In this document: piece after piece, positions 1-6,531 of the stretch | Layout of the letters: each line of letters starts with the position of its first letter | Position numbering within the stretch: the stretch's first letter is position 1 | From: DASWRT01 sp036403035 | GTDB taxonomy: Bacteria > Pseudomonadota > Alphaproteobacteria > ATCC43930 > CGMCC-115725 | NCBI GenBank assembly: GCA_036403035.1 | Contig: DASWRT010000436.1 | Location: 1-8,940, forward strand | Length of the DNA: 8,940 bases | Direction: 5' to 3' | Position numbers and translations under genes: made by a program | The notes under the pieces: model-generated | What the model was told of the DNA's origin: nothing | What the model saw: only the letters and a program-made list of their open reading frames with translations | The model's database searches: none

Positions 1-723
1 GCGCAGCGCGTCCGCCAGCAGGTCCGGGCGCACGCCGTGCGCGTCGGCCGCGACCGGCACGAGGCGCAATCCCGCCGCGCGGGCCGCGGTCATCGCGCCG
101 ATATAGGTCGGCGCCTCCACCAGCACCGCGTCGCCGGGCGCCGCCAGCCCGCGGAACGCGGTCGCGATCGCTCCCTGGCTGCCGGGGCAGATCATGACCT
201 CCCGCGCCGAGAAGCCGCCACCGCCGCTGCCTCCCAGCTCGCGCGCGAACCATGCGCGCAGGGGCTCCAGCCCTTCGAGCGGGATGCGGTCCCACATGCC
301 CGGCCGCGTCGCGGCACGGCCCATTGCGACGGAAAGCTCGCGCGTCGCCTGCAGATCGTCGGGCAGGTATCCGGTGCTGAGCGGTATCGCGCCGGGCGGC
401 GGCAGCGCGGCGAGTTCGCCGAGCGCGTCCGTATCGGCGCGCGCCGCGCCGAGCGCAACCGATTGCCACCCGAGATCGCCGCGCGCCGCCGTCGCCGCGC
501 CCGGTGCGGGCGAACAAGAGGCGACGAACGTTCCGCGTCCGGGATGAGCCTCGATCAATCCCTCCGAAACGAGCGCGGCGAAGGCCTCCCGCACCGTTCC
601 CGGCCCGACCGCAAGGCGGTCCATCAGTTCGCGGACCGACGGCAACTGCGCGCCGACCGGCAGCGCAACGACGGTCTCACGAACACGTTGAACAACGCGC
701 GCCACGCTGCTACTGGTTTTCAT
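1..723 (-). CDS. MocR-family transcriptional regulator (GntR wHTH + PLP aminotransferase-like domain), 3' part missing
   Basis: A partial gene reading leftward from an ATG at 723; 241 codons are visible with no stop. Residues about 6-68 form a GntR-type winged helix: QLPSVREL at 26-33, GPGTVREAF at 40-48, then the wing with GRGTFVAS at 62-69. After a linker, residues from about 95 resemble a fold-type I aminotransferase: VMICPGSQGAI (PLP phosphate-binding region) and VEAPTYIGA (Tyr usually near the cofactor). The Schiff-base lysine would lie beyond the left edge, so PLP binding cannot be confirmed here. MocR proteins are PLP-dependent regulators, often of a divergent metabolic or transporter gene; here that gene is the EamA transporter, whose start codon overlaps. 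No Shine-Dalgarno precedes the ATG. The frame stays open upstream for at least 14 codons, but the winged helix begins right after this ATG, which supports the start. Family call secure; effector unknown. Confidence 0.9.
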   Translation of the reverse strand, partial: MKTSSSVARVVQRVRETVVALPVGAQLPSVRELMDRLAVGPGTVREAFAALVSEGLIEAHPGRGTFVASCSPAPGAATAARGDLGWQSVALGAARADTDALGELAALPPPGAIPLSTGYLPDDLQATRELSVAMGRAATRPGMWDRIPLEGLEPLRAWFARELGGSGGGGFSAREVMICPGSQGAIATAFRGLAAPGDAVLVEAPTYIGAMTAARAAGLRLVPVAADAHGVRPDLLADALR

Positions 724-737
724 GACGAAATACAGTA
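711..737. promoter_or_regulatory. Inverted-repeat operator candidate over overlapping divergent start codons
   Basis: Arm TACTGGTTTT (711-720) and arm AAATACAGTA (728-737) are inverted copies matching at 8 of 10 positions, with the outer TACTG/CAGTA perfect, around a 7-nt spacer. The spacer holds CATG, in which the minus-strand ATG (723-721) and plus-strand ATG (722-724) overlap. Position and symmetry suggest the binding site of the MocR-type regulator. On the plus strand a weak -35-like TTGAAC (688-693) lies 17 nt before TACTGG, and transcription from it would begin near the ATG. On the minus strand TACTGT sits 8 nt before the regulator's ATG. Both mRNAs could therefore be leaderless. The repeat is seen directly; operator and promoter roles are inferred. 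Confidence 0.55.
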
Positions 738-1669
738 ACGCAACTGAAAGAGCCGCAGAAGCGATATCGCCGCAGCAGGCCGCGGCCGCTTCCGATCGAC
801 TGTTCCTGAGCGGCTTCGTCTGGGGACTTCTGGGCGTGGTCGCCTTCTCGCTGACCTTCCCGGCGACGCGTCTCGCGGTCGCCGACATCGACGGCGCCGT
901 CATCGGGCTCGGGCGGGCCGTGGTCGCCGGGCTGCTCGCCGGCGCGCTGCTGCTGGCGCGCGGCTCACGGGTGCCGCCGCGGCATCTGTGGCTGCGGCTC
1001 GTGCTCGTCGCCCTGGGCGTCGTCGTCGGATTTCCGCTGTTCAGCTCGCTTGCGCTCGCGTCCGTCCCGGCGGCGCACGGCGCCGTCATCACCGGATTGC
1101 TGCCGGCCGCGACCGCGATCATGGCCGTCGCGCGGGCCGGCGAGCGCCCCGGCCCGCTGTTCTGGCTGGCGACGGCGGCCGGGCTGGCGGCGGTGCTCGT
1201 TTTCGCCGCCGTCCAGGGCGCCGGGCATCCGCAACCTGCCGATGTGCTGATCCTGATCGCCGTCGTGCTTGGCGGGGCCGGCTATGCCGAGGGCGGCGCG
1301 CTGGCGCGCGAGCTGGGCGGACCGGAAACGATCTGCTGGGCGCTGATCCTCTCGCTCCCGGTCCTGGCGCCCGTGACGGCCGTGCTGATCGTGCGGGACG
1401 GCGGGCTTTCCGCCGGCCCGGCGGCATGGGCCGGCTTCGCCTATGTCTCCGTCGTCAGCATGTTCCTTGGCTTCTTCGCGTGGTATCGCGGGCTGGCGAC
1501 GGGCGGCATCGCGCGCATCGGCCAGCTCCAGCTCGCGCAGCCGGTCCTGACCTTGCTCTGGTCGGCGCTGCTCCTCGGCGAGACCGTGTCGGCCGGCACG
1601 ATGCTCGCGGCCGTCGCCGTGCTCGCGAGCGCGGCGCTTACCCAGTTCGCCCGCGTAAGGCAGCATTAG
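722..1669 (+). CDS. EamA/DMT-superfamily transporter (probable metabolite exporter)
   Basis: A 315-residue inner-membrane protein with about ten hydrophobic helices in two homologous EamA halves, the usual size for the drug/metabolite transporter superfamily. The first half begins near residue 30 (GFVWGLLGVVAFS, then FPATRLAV). The second ends in the typical LLWSALLLGETVSAGTMLA segment (about residues 280-298), where LGE followed by a small-residue helix is characteristic. DMT exporters move amino acids, nucleosides, vitamins or drugs; the substrate cannot be read from sequence. The divergent MocR-type regulator hints at an amino-containing or B6-related metabolite (inference). The first 27 residues are a polar, Ala-rich cytoplasmic extension. 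No other ATG, GTG or TTG lies in frame before the first helix, so the ATG at 722 is the only credible start although it lacks a ribosome binding site. The SDR gene follows after 32 nt, probably in one transcript. Confidence 0.9.
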   Translation: MTKYSNATERAAEAISPQQAAAASDRLFLSGFVWGLLGVVAFSLTFPATRLAVADIDGAVIGLGRAVVAGLLAGALLLARGSRVPPRHLWLRLVLVALGVVVGFPLFSSLALASVPAAHGAVITGLLPAATAIMAVARAGERPGPLFWLATAAGLAAVLVFAAVQGAGHPQPADVLILIAVVLGGAGYAEGGALARELGGPETICWALILSLPVLAPVTAVLIVRDGGLSAGPAAWAGFAYVSVVSMFLGFFAWYRGLATGGIARIGQLQLAQPVLTLLWSALLLGETVSAGTMLAAVAVLASAALTQFARVRQH

Positions 1670-1688
1670 CGCCGCACGAAATCCAACA

Positions 1689-1697
1689 GAGGGAAGG
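1689..1697 (+). promoter_or_regulatory. Ribosome binding site of the SDR gene
   Basis: GAGGGAAGG is a purine-rich Shine-Dalgarno-like stretch 4 nt before the ATG at 1702. It sets this start against the longer open frame, which runs through the transporter gene. Confidence 0.6.
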
Positions 1698-1701
1698 CAC
1701 C

Positions 1702-2481
1702 ATGGATCTGAACCTCAAAGGCCGCCGCGCGCTCGTCACCGGCGGGTCGAAAGGCATCGGCCTCGCCGTCGCGCGGCAGCTCGCGGCGGAAGGATGCGGC
1801 CTCGTGCTCGTCGCGCGCGACGCGGAACGGCTGGCGGCGGCGCGCGAGGATCTCCGGACCACGACGCCGAACGTCGACATCGCGACCGAGCCGCTCGACC
1901 TGTCGCGCGACGAGGCCGCCGTCGATCTGGCCGCCCGGCACGCAAGATCGGTCGACATCCTGGTCAACAATGCCGGCGCCATTCCGGGCGGCGACATCAC
2001 GCAGGTCGACCAGGCGCGGTGGCGTGCCGCCTGGGATCTGAAAGTGTTCGGCTATATCGGCATGACCCGCGCCTTCTACGCGGCGATGGCGGAGCGTGGG
2101 CGCGGCGTGATCGTCAACGTCATCGGGTCCGCGGGCGAGCGTCTCGACGCCGGCTACATCGCCGGCAGCACCGCCAATGCCGGCCTGATGGCGATGACGC
2201 GGGCGCTCGGCGCGGCCGGGCCGGCCAAGGGCGTCCGCGTCGTCGGGATCAATCCCGGACCGGTGGCGACGGAACGGCTCGAATTCCTCCAGCGCCGGCG
2301 CGCGGAAACGATGCTGGGCGACGCGGAGCGCTGGCCCGAACTCGTCCGGGCGATGCCGTTCGGACGCGCCGCCGCGCCCGAGGAAATCGCCGCCGCCGTC
2401 GCTTTCCTCGCCTCCGACCTGTCGGGCTACACCAGCGGAACGATCCTCACGATCGACGGCGGCCTCGCGCACCGCCATTGA
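1702..2481 (+). CDS. SDR-family NAD(P)-dependent oxidoreductase with atypical active site
   Basis: A 259-residue protein of classical short-chain dehydrogenase length, starting MDLNLKGRRALVTGG. The start is fixed by GAGGGAAGG at 1689-1697, 4 nt before the ATG, and by the immediate Rossmann strand. The cofactor motif TGGSKGIG is at 13-20 and the structural NNAG at 89-92. Ser143 (NVIGSAG) and Tyr152 fill the catalytic Ser and Tyr positions. The expected YxxxK reads YIAGS, so the proton-relay Lys is Ser156. NPGPVATERL (about 186-195) and the C-terminal SGYTSGTILTIDGG are standard. ARD at 38-40 after the second strand leaves NAD/NADP preference open, though the Arg leans towards NADP. It lies 32 nt after the transporter gene and is probably co-transcribed, so it may act on the metabolite that transporter handles (inference). 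The substrate is unknown, and the altered active site argues against assigning a specific reductase reaction. Confidence 0.9.
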   Translation: MDLNLKGRRALVTGGSKGIGLAVARQLAAEGCGLVLVARDAERLAAAREDLRTTTPNVDIATEPLDLSRDEAAVDLAARHARSVDILVNNAGAIPGGDITQVDQARWRAAWDLKVFGYIGMTRAFYAAMAERGRGVIVNVIGSAGERLDAGYIAGSTANAGLMAMTRALGAAGPAKGVRVVGINPGPVATERLEFLQRRRAETMLGDAERWPELVRAMPFGRAAAPEEIAAAVAFLASDLSGYTSGTILTIDGGLAHRH

Positions 2482-2538
2482 TCGACCGTCTTGCCGCCAT
2501 CCGGTGCGGATTGCGCTGGGTTCGGAAACTTTCTGCGC
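2482..2538. other. Short spacer after the SDR gene
   Basis: These 57 nt between the SDR stop codon and repeat pair A hold one small perfect hairpin, ATCCG-GTG-CGGAT (2499-2511), with no T-run. Termination here more likely relies on the larger palindrome that follows. Confidence 0.4.
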
Positions 2539-2646
2539 GGCTCCCCCCACCCCGACCCTCCCCCGCAAGGGGGGAGGGAGAAAAGCTCAGCGCTCTCAAA
2601 CTTAAAGCCCTCCCCCCTTGTGGGGGAGGGTTGGGTGGGGGGAGCC
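2539..2646. repeat. Nested palindromic intergenic repeat (REP/BIME-like), pair A
   Basis: Arm 2539-2578 (40 nt) and arm 2608-2646 (39 nt) are inverted copies of one G/C-rich unit, differing by two substitutions and one indel, around a 29-nt A-rich spacer. Each arm is itself a hairpin: CCCTCCCCC-GCAA-GGGGGAGGG in the left arm, and CCCTCCCCC and GGGGGAGGG around CTTGT in the right. The element can therefore fold as two small stems or one long one. It sits between the convergent SDR and TetR genes, where it may end both transcripts, and the right arm lies inside the TetR reading frame. The architecture resembles the REP/BIME-type elements dispersed in many proteobacterial genomes. No transposase gene is attached. 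Confidence 0.85.
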
Positions 2647-3345
2647 GTAGGCCCGCATGAAAGCCGACAGCGCCGCGTCGATGCGGCCGGCGACATCGGC
2701 CGGCGCGAGCGGCGGCAGGGCGAGCAGGGCGCGGCGCTGCATCTCGCCGATCGCCATATGGATGAAATGCTCGGCGGCGACCGCCGGGTCACGGAGGATC
2801 AGGCGTCCGCGCTCCGCCTGCCGGCCGAGATAGGCGGCGAGCAGGGCGAGGCCGCGTCCCGGTCCGGCCTCGTAGAACGCCGTCGCGAGGTCGGGGAAGC
2901 GCGGCGCCTCGGCGATCACGAGGCGGAACAGGCCGATGCCGTCCGGCGACGCCAGCACTCCGGCGATCTGGCGCGCGACGGCGGCGAGCACCGTTTCCGG
3001 CGGGCTGTCGTGCGCCGCCGCCTCCAGGACCGGGTACAGGATCGCATCGGCGCGGCGTTGAACGACGGCATGGAACAGCGCCGCCTTGTTGGCGTACTCC
3101 TGATAGATCGTCTTTTTCGAGACCTTCGCGGCGCCGGCCACCAGCTCGATCGTCGCCCCGCCGTAACCGTGCGCGAGAAAGATCCGGGTCGCGACGGAGA
3201 GCAGGTGCTCGCGCCGCTCCCGCTCGGTGCCGCGCTTCGGCCGCCCGACCGCGCCGATGCCGGCTGCCGCCCTGCGGCGGTCGTGCTTCGCGACGGCGGC
3301 GGCAGCCGCCGGCCGCGTCTCGGCTGGGGCGCTCGCATCGGTCAC
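2602..3345 (-). CDS. TetR/AcrR-family repressor with AefR-like C-terminal domain
   Basis: A 247-residue regulator reading leftward from a GTG at 3345. The start is chosen because GGGAGGAA (3358-3351) lies just upstream; the open frame extends further but codes for nothing recognisable. Residues 2-40 are an Ala/Arg-rich, basic extension. Residues 45-91 are the TetR DNA-binding domain: LLSVATRIFLAHGYGGATIELVA, then the recognition helix region SKKTIYQEYANKAALF (76-91). The rest matches the AefR-like C-terminal domain (TetR_C_7 type), with GRGLALLAAYLGRQAERG, DPAVAAEHF and RALLALPPL. The fold ends at about AFMRAY; the last 14 residues come almost entirely from the palindromic repeat. The EmrAB-like operon diverges 151 nt away, so it is probably the local repressor of that pump and of itself, released by an effluxed compound (inferred from family and layout). 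Confidence 0.9.
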   Translation of the reverse strand: MTDASAPAETRPAAAAAVAKHDRRRAAAGIGAVGRPKRGTERERREHLLSVATRIFLAHGYGGATIELVAGAAKVSKKTIYQEYANKAALFHAVVQRRADAILYPVLEAAAHDSPPETVLAAVARQIAGVLASPDGIGLFRLVIAEAPRFPDLATAFYEAGPGRGLALLAAYLGRQAERGRLILRDPAVAAEHFIHMAIGEMQRRALLALPPLAPADVAGRIDAALSAFMRAYGSPHPTLPHKGGGL

Positions 3346-3350
3346 GCCGC

Positions 3351-3358
3351 TTCCTCCC
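3351..3358 (-). promoter_or_regulatory. Strong ribosome binding site deciding the TetR GTG start
   Basis: Read on the minus strand this is GGGAGGAA; its GGAGG core ends 7 nt before the GTG at 3345. It is one of the best Shine-Dalgarno matches in the window and outweighs the upstream ATG choices of the extended frame. Confidence 0.75.
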
Positions 3359-3480
3359 GTCCGCCACCCGATATCAGCGGAACTCTGCCACGAATCCCTT
3401 TGTTTGGGAAACGTCACCGTTCCGTTTTCGTCGCGAGCATGGCGGGCAATACCGGCGCCGCGGCGGCTACCGGCTACCCC

Positions 3481-3488
3481 GAGGAGAG
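3481..3488 (+). promoter_or_regulatory. Ribosome binding site of the EmrA-like gene
   Basis: GAGGAGAG lies 8 nt before the ATG at 3497. The frame is open further upstream, back through the promoter region, and this site selects the start. Confidence 0.65.
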
Positions 3489-3496
3489 ACATTCGG

Positions 3497-4921
3497 ATGG
3501 CTACCCGCACCGGCAACGCGGCGCCGCGCCAGGGCGCCGATCCGGAGCCCCATGGCAGCGAGGACGCTCCGGCGCCGAAGGCGTCTCCCGTCCGCGAGCG
3601 GTGGGAAGTCCGCCGGATCGCCGATCCCGACGAGCATGGCGACGACGCCGGCAACGACGGCGAGAGCGCGGACGCGCCGGCCGAGGCGAAGGAACGGCGG
3701 CAAGACGACCGCGACAAGCAGGATGACGGCCGCAAGGAGTCCAAGCAGGACGGCGAGGCCGACCCTGCGGCGGCGTGGCGCAAGAAGCGGCGGCGCTGGC
3801 TGATCGCCGGCATCGTCGCGCTGATCGTGCTGGCGGCGGCAGGCTGGTACGCGTGGCACTATTTCACCGTCGGCCGCTACATGGTCGAGACCGACGACGC
3901 CTACACCCAGGCCGACAACGTCGCGATCAGCCCGCAGGTCGCGGGCTACATCAGCGAGCTGAACGTCACCGACAACCAGCGCGTGCGGAAAGGCGACGTG
4001 ATCGCCCGGATCGACGACCGGCAGTACCGCGCCCAGGTCGACCAAGCCAAGGCCGACCTCGCCGCGGCGGTCGCCAACGTCCACAACGTCGAGGCGCAGG
4101 TCGCGCTTCAGCAGGCGACGATCGCCCAGGCCGAAGCGGACGTCGGCTCGGCGCAGGCGTCGGTGACGTTCGCCGAGCAGGAGCAGCAGCGCTACGCGCA
4201 GCTCGTGAAGACCGGCGCCGGCACGGTGCAGCGCGTCCAGCAGACCGAGGCGCAACTGCGCGAGCAGCGCGCCGCGCTCGTCAAGGCGCAGGCCAATTTG
4301 GAAGCCGCGAAGAAGCAGCTCGACGTGCTGCAGACGCAGAAGGAGCAGGCCGACGCCCAGGTGCAGCGGTCGCAGGCCGCGCTGGAGCAGGCCCAGATCA
4401 ATCTCGGCTACACCACGATCACGGCGCCGGCCGACGGCGAGACCGGCGACCGCAGCGTGCGGCTCGGTCAATACGTGCAGGCCGGCACGCGCCTCCTGAC
4501 GCTGGTGCCGATGCAGGACGTCTACGTCGTCGCGAACTACAAGGAGACGCAGCTCGACCGGATGCATCGCGGGCAAGCGGTCGACATCACGGTCGATGCC
4601 TATCCGGGCGTCGCGATCCACGGCACCCTGGATAGTCTGGCGCCGGGCTCCGGCTCGCAGTTCTCGCTCCTGCCGCCGGAGAACGCGACCGGCAACTTCA
4701 CTAAGATCGTGCAGCGCGTCCCGGTGAAGATCGTGCTGGACAGCGCCAAGGACGGCAACCCGCTGGCGGGGCGCATCCGGCCGGGCCTGTCGGTGATCCC
4801 GACCGTGAACACGCTCGACACCAAGGGCGAGAAGCTCGACCAGCGGCCGTCGCAGGAGGGACTGCCGCCGCCGACGCCGAGCGGCCAAGCCGCGGCGACG
4901 GCCGGGGCTACGGCGCGATGA
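3497..4921 (+). CDS. EmrA-like HlyD-family membrane fusion protein (efflux adaptor)
   Basis: A 474-residue periplasmic adaptor that would couple the following MFS pump to an outer-membrane channel. Order: a charged cytoplasmic N-terminus (1-100), one membrane helix (about 101-120, WLIAGIVALIVLAAAGWYAW), first half of the lipoyl/barrel region (VETDDAYTQADNVAISPQVAGY, 130-151), a long Ala/Gln/Glu-rich coiled coil (about 180-300), second lipoyl half (YTTITAPADGETGDRSV, 305-321), then the barrel with VVANYKETQL (344-353), a signature of EmrA/FarA-type adaptors. The ATG follows GAGGAGAG at 8 nt, and no later start exists before the membrane helix. At 474 residues it is longer than E. coli EmrA (about 390); most of the excess is the N-terminal tail rich in Asp, Glu, Lys and Arg. 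The stop overlaps the pump's ATG as ATGA, indicating translational coupling. Substrate unknown. Confidence 0.92.
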   Translation: MATRTGNAAPRQGADPEPHGSEDAPAPKASPVRERWEVRRIADPDEHGDDAGNDGESADAPAEAKERRQDDRDKQDDGRKESKQDGEADPAAAWRKKRRRWLIAGIVALIVLAAAGWYAWHYFTVGRYMVETDDAYTQADNVAISPQVAGYISELNVTDNQRVRKGDVIARIDDRQYRAQVDQAKADLAAAVANVHNVEAQVALQQATIAQAEADVGSAQASVTFAEQEQQRYAQLVKTGAGTVQRVQQTEAQLREQRAALVKAQANLEAAKKQLDVLQTQKEQADAQVQRSQAALEQAQINLGYTTITAPADGETGDRSVRLGQYVQAGTRLLTLVPMQDVYVVANYKETQLDRMHRGQAVDITVDAYPGVAIHGTLDSLAPGSGSQFSLLPPENATGNFTKIVQRVPVKIVLDSAKDGNPLAGRIRPGLSVIPTVNTLDTKGEKLDQRPSQEGLPPPTPSGQAAATAGATAR

Positions 4922-6477
4922 GCACGCAGCCGCCGGGCGGGAGCGTCCCGTTCCGCGACTGGATCGCCGTGTTCGGGGCGATCCTCGGCGCGTTCATGGC
5001 GGTGCTGGACATCCAGATCACCAATTCGTCGCTGCAATACATCCAGGGCGGGCTCGCGGCGTCGCTGGACGAGGGCACCTGGATCTCGACCGGCTATCTC
5101 GTCGCCGAGATCGTCGTCATCCCGCTGACCGGGTATCTCGGCAGCGTCTTCGGGCTGCGGCGCTACCTGCTCGTCAACGTCGTGCTGTTCGTCGTCTTCT
5201 CGATGCTCTGCGGCATCGCGACGAGCCTTCCCGAGATGATCCTGTTCCGCGCCGCCCAGGGCTTCACCGGCGGCGTGCTGATCCCGACCGCCTTCACGAT
5301 CGTCAACCTGAAGCTGCCGCCGGAGAAGCGCGCCGTCGGGCTGGCGATGTTCGGCCTCACCGCCACGCTCGGCCCGGCCATCGGCCCGACGATCGGCGGC
5401 TGGCTCACCGACAATTACGGCTGGCCGTACATCTTCTACATCAACCTCGTGCCGGGCATCGCGCTGCTCTGGATGATCTGGTACGGCATGGACCCGCAGC
5501 CGATGCGGCTGGAGCGGCTTCGGAACGGCGACTGGTTCGGCATCGCCTGCATGGCGCTGGGCCTGGGGTCGCTGGAGGTCGTGCTGGAGGAAGGCGAGCG
5601 GAAGGACTGGTTCGGCTCGGACCTGATCTTCAACCTCGCGATCGTCGCCGCCGTGTTCACGACGGCGTTCATCGTCATCGAGTTCATGCGCAAGGAGCCG
5701 TTCATCAATTTGCGGCTCCTGATGCGGCGGAGCCTCGCCGGCTCGTCCGTGGTCGGCCTCGCCCTGGGGCTCGGGCTCTACGGCTCGATCTACATCATCC
5801 CGGTCTACCTCTCGCAGATCCAGGGCTACGACGCGCTCCAGATCGGCCAGGTCATCATGTGGCTGGGCCTGCCGCAGCTCTTCATCTTCCCGTTCGTGCC
5901 GCTGCTGATGAAGCGGATCGACCCGCGCATCCTGCTCGGCTTCGGCCTCTTCATTTTCGCGGTCAGCAATTTCATGAACGCGTACATGAGCCACGACACG
6001 GCGGAGCCGCAGCTCAGATGGGCGATGCTGGTGCGCGCCTTGGGCCAGCCTTTCGTGATGACGCCGATCTCGCAGATGGCGACGGCCGGCGTCGAGCCGT
6101 CGGAGACGGCCGGCGCGTCGAGCATCTTCAACATCATGCGCAACCTCGGCGGCTCGATCGGGATCGCGCTGCTCCAGACCTTCACGACGTGGCGGGAGCA
6201 TTTCCATTTCGACGTGATCGCGCAGCGCGTGACGCAGAACGGCCTGCTGGCGCAGGAGCGCATCCAGGGGATGGCGCAGCAATTCGTCGCCGACGCGGGC
6301 GACCCGAGCGCCGCCACCCAGATGGCGATCGCGCAGATCCGCAACCTCGTCCGCCGCGACGCCTTCGTGATGGCGTACTCGGACTGCTTCTACATCATGG
6401 GAGCGGTGCTGCTGGTGAGCATGCTGGCGATCTTCCTCCTCCAGAAGCCGCCGGCCGGCGCCAGCGGCGGACATTAA
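4918..6477 (+). CDS. EmrB-like DHA2-family MFS efflux permease (14 TM)
   Basis: A 519-residue inner-membrane proton-driven drug exporter of the DHA2 branch of the major facilitator superfamily, of typical length for 14 helices. Helix 1 carries VLDIQITNSSLQYIQG (29-44), with the conserved Asp31. The helix 2-3 loop has motif-A-like GYLGSVFGLRRYLL (72-85), in which the usual acidic residue is Ser76. Helix 5 has the antiporter motif C, LGPAIGPTIGGW (151-162). Near the end, SSIFNIMRNLGGSIGIALLQT is the usual DHA2 helix 11-12 feature. It overlaps the adaptor gene by 4 nt and needs that adaptor, plus an outer-membrane factor not encoded here, to pump across both membranes. The TetR gene upstream is its probable regulator. 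Drugs, bile salts, fatty acids or plant phenolics are all possible substrates; none can be chosen from sequence. Confidence 0.93.
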   Translation: MSTQPPGGSVPFRDWIAVFGAILGAFMAVLDIQITNSSLQYIQGGLAASLDEGTWISTGYLVAEIVVIPLTGYLGSVFGLRRYLLVNVVLFVVFSMLCGIATSLPEMILFRAAQGFTGGVLIPTAFTIVNLKLPPEKRAVGLAMFGLTATLGPAIGPTIGGWLTDNYGWPYIFYINLVPGIALLWMIWYGMDPQPMRLERLRNGDWFGIACMALGLGSLEVVLEEGERKDWFGSDLIFNLAIVAAVFTTAFIVIEFMRKEPFINLRLLMRRSLAGSSVVGLALGLGLYGSIYIIPVYLSQIQGYDALQIGQVIMWLGLPQLFIFPFVPLLMKRIDPRILLGFGLFIFAVSNFMNAYMSHDTAEPQLRWAMLVRALGQPFVMTPISQMATAGVEPSETAGASSIFNIMRNLGGSIGIALLQTFTTWREHFHFDVIAQRVTQNGLLAQERIQGMAQQFVADAGDPSAATQMAIAQIRNLVRRDAFVMAYSDCFYIMGAVLLVSMLAIFLLQKPPAGASGGH

Positions 6478-6531
6478 TCTTCATCAACGGAAACCGGCTA
6501 CTCAGGCCGGAACGGCGGCCCGGCGGTCTTG

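Larger units (their letters stand above)
3346..3496. promoter_or_regulatory. Divergent promoter region between the TetR gene and the efflux operon
   Basis: These 151 nt separate two divergent genes and must hold both promoters. They are visibly less G/C-rich around 3390-3430 than the coding DNA on either side. An imperfect inverted repeat, GGAAACG-TCAC-CGTTCC, lies at 3407-3423, with the core AACG/CGTT perfect. It is the best candidate for a TetR-type operator seen here. No convincing -35/-10 pair could be fixed on either strand. GAGGAGAG at 3481-3488 is the ribosome binding site of the adaptor gene. The operator assignment is inference. Confidence 0.4.

Noticed and set aside
37..738. A 233-codon frame on the plus strand
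   Set aside because: It is antisense to the MocR-type gene, which has a clear winged helix and aminotransferase motifs on the minus strand.
2491..3726. A 411-codon frame on the plus strand
   Set aside because: It is the shadow of the TetR gene running on through the divergent promoter region, with no start signal or domain.
3346..3813. Extended N-terminus for the TetR protein up to 3813
   Set aside because: The extra residues would overlap the divergent promoter and adaptor gene and resemble nothing; the GTG at 3345 has an excellent ribosome binding site.
4600..6474. A 624-codon Asp/Glu/His/Arg-rich frame on the minus strand
   Set aside because: It is antisense to the EmrB-like gene, whose membrane helices and motifs are unmistakable. 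Its composition is typical of the shadow of a hydrophobic protein in G/C-rich DNA.
6494..6510. Hairpin CCGGC-TACTCAG-GCCGG after the EmrB-like gene as a terminator
   Set aside because: The stem is only 5 bp and no T-run follows, so a terminator role is not supported.
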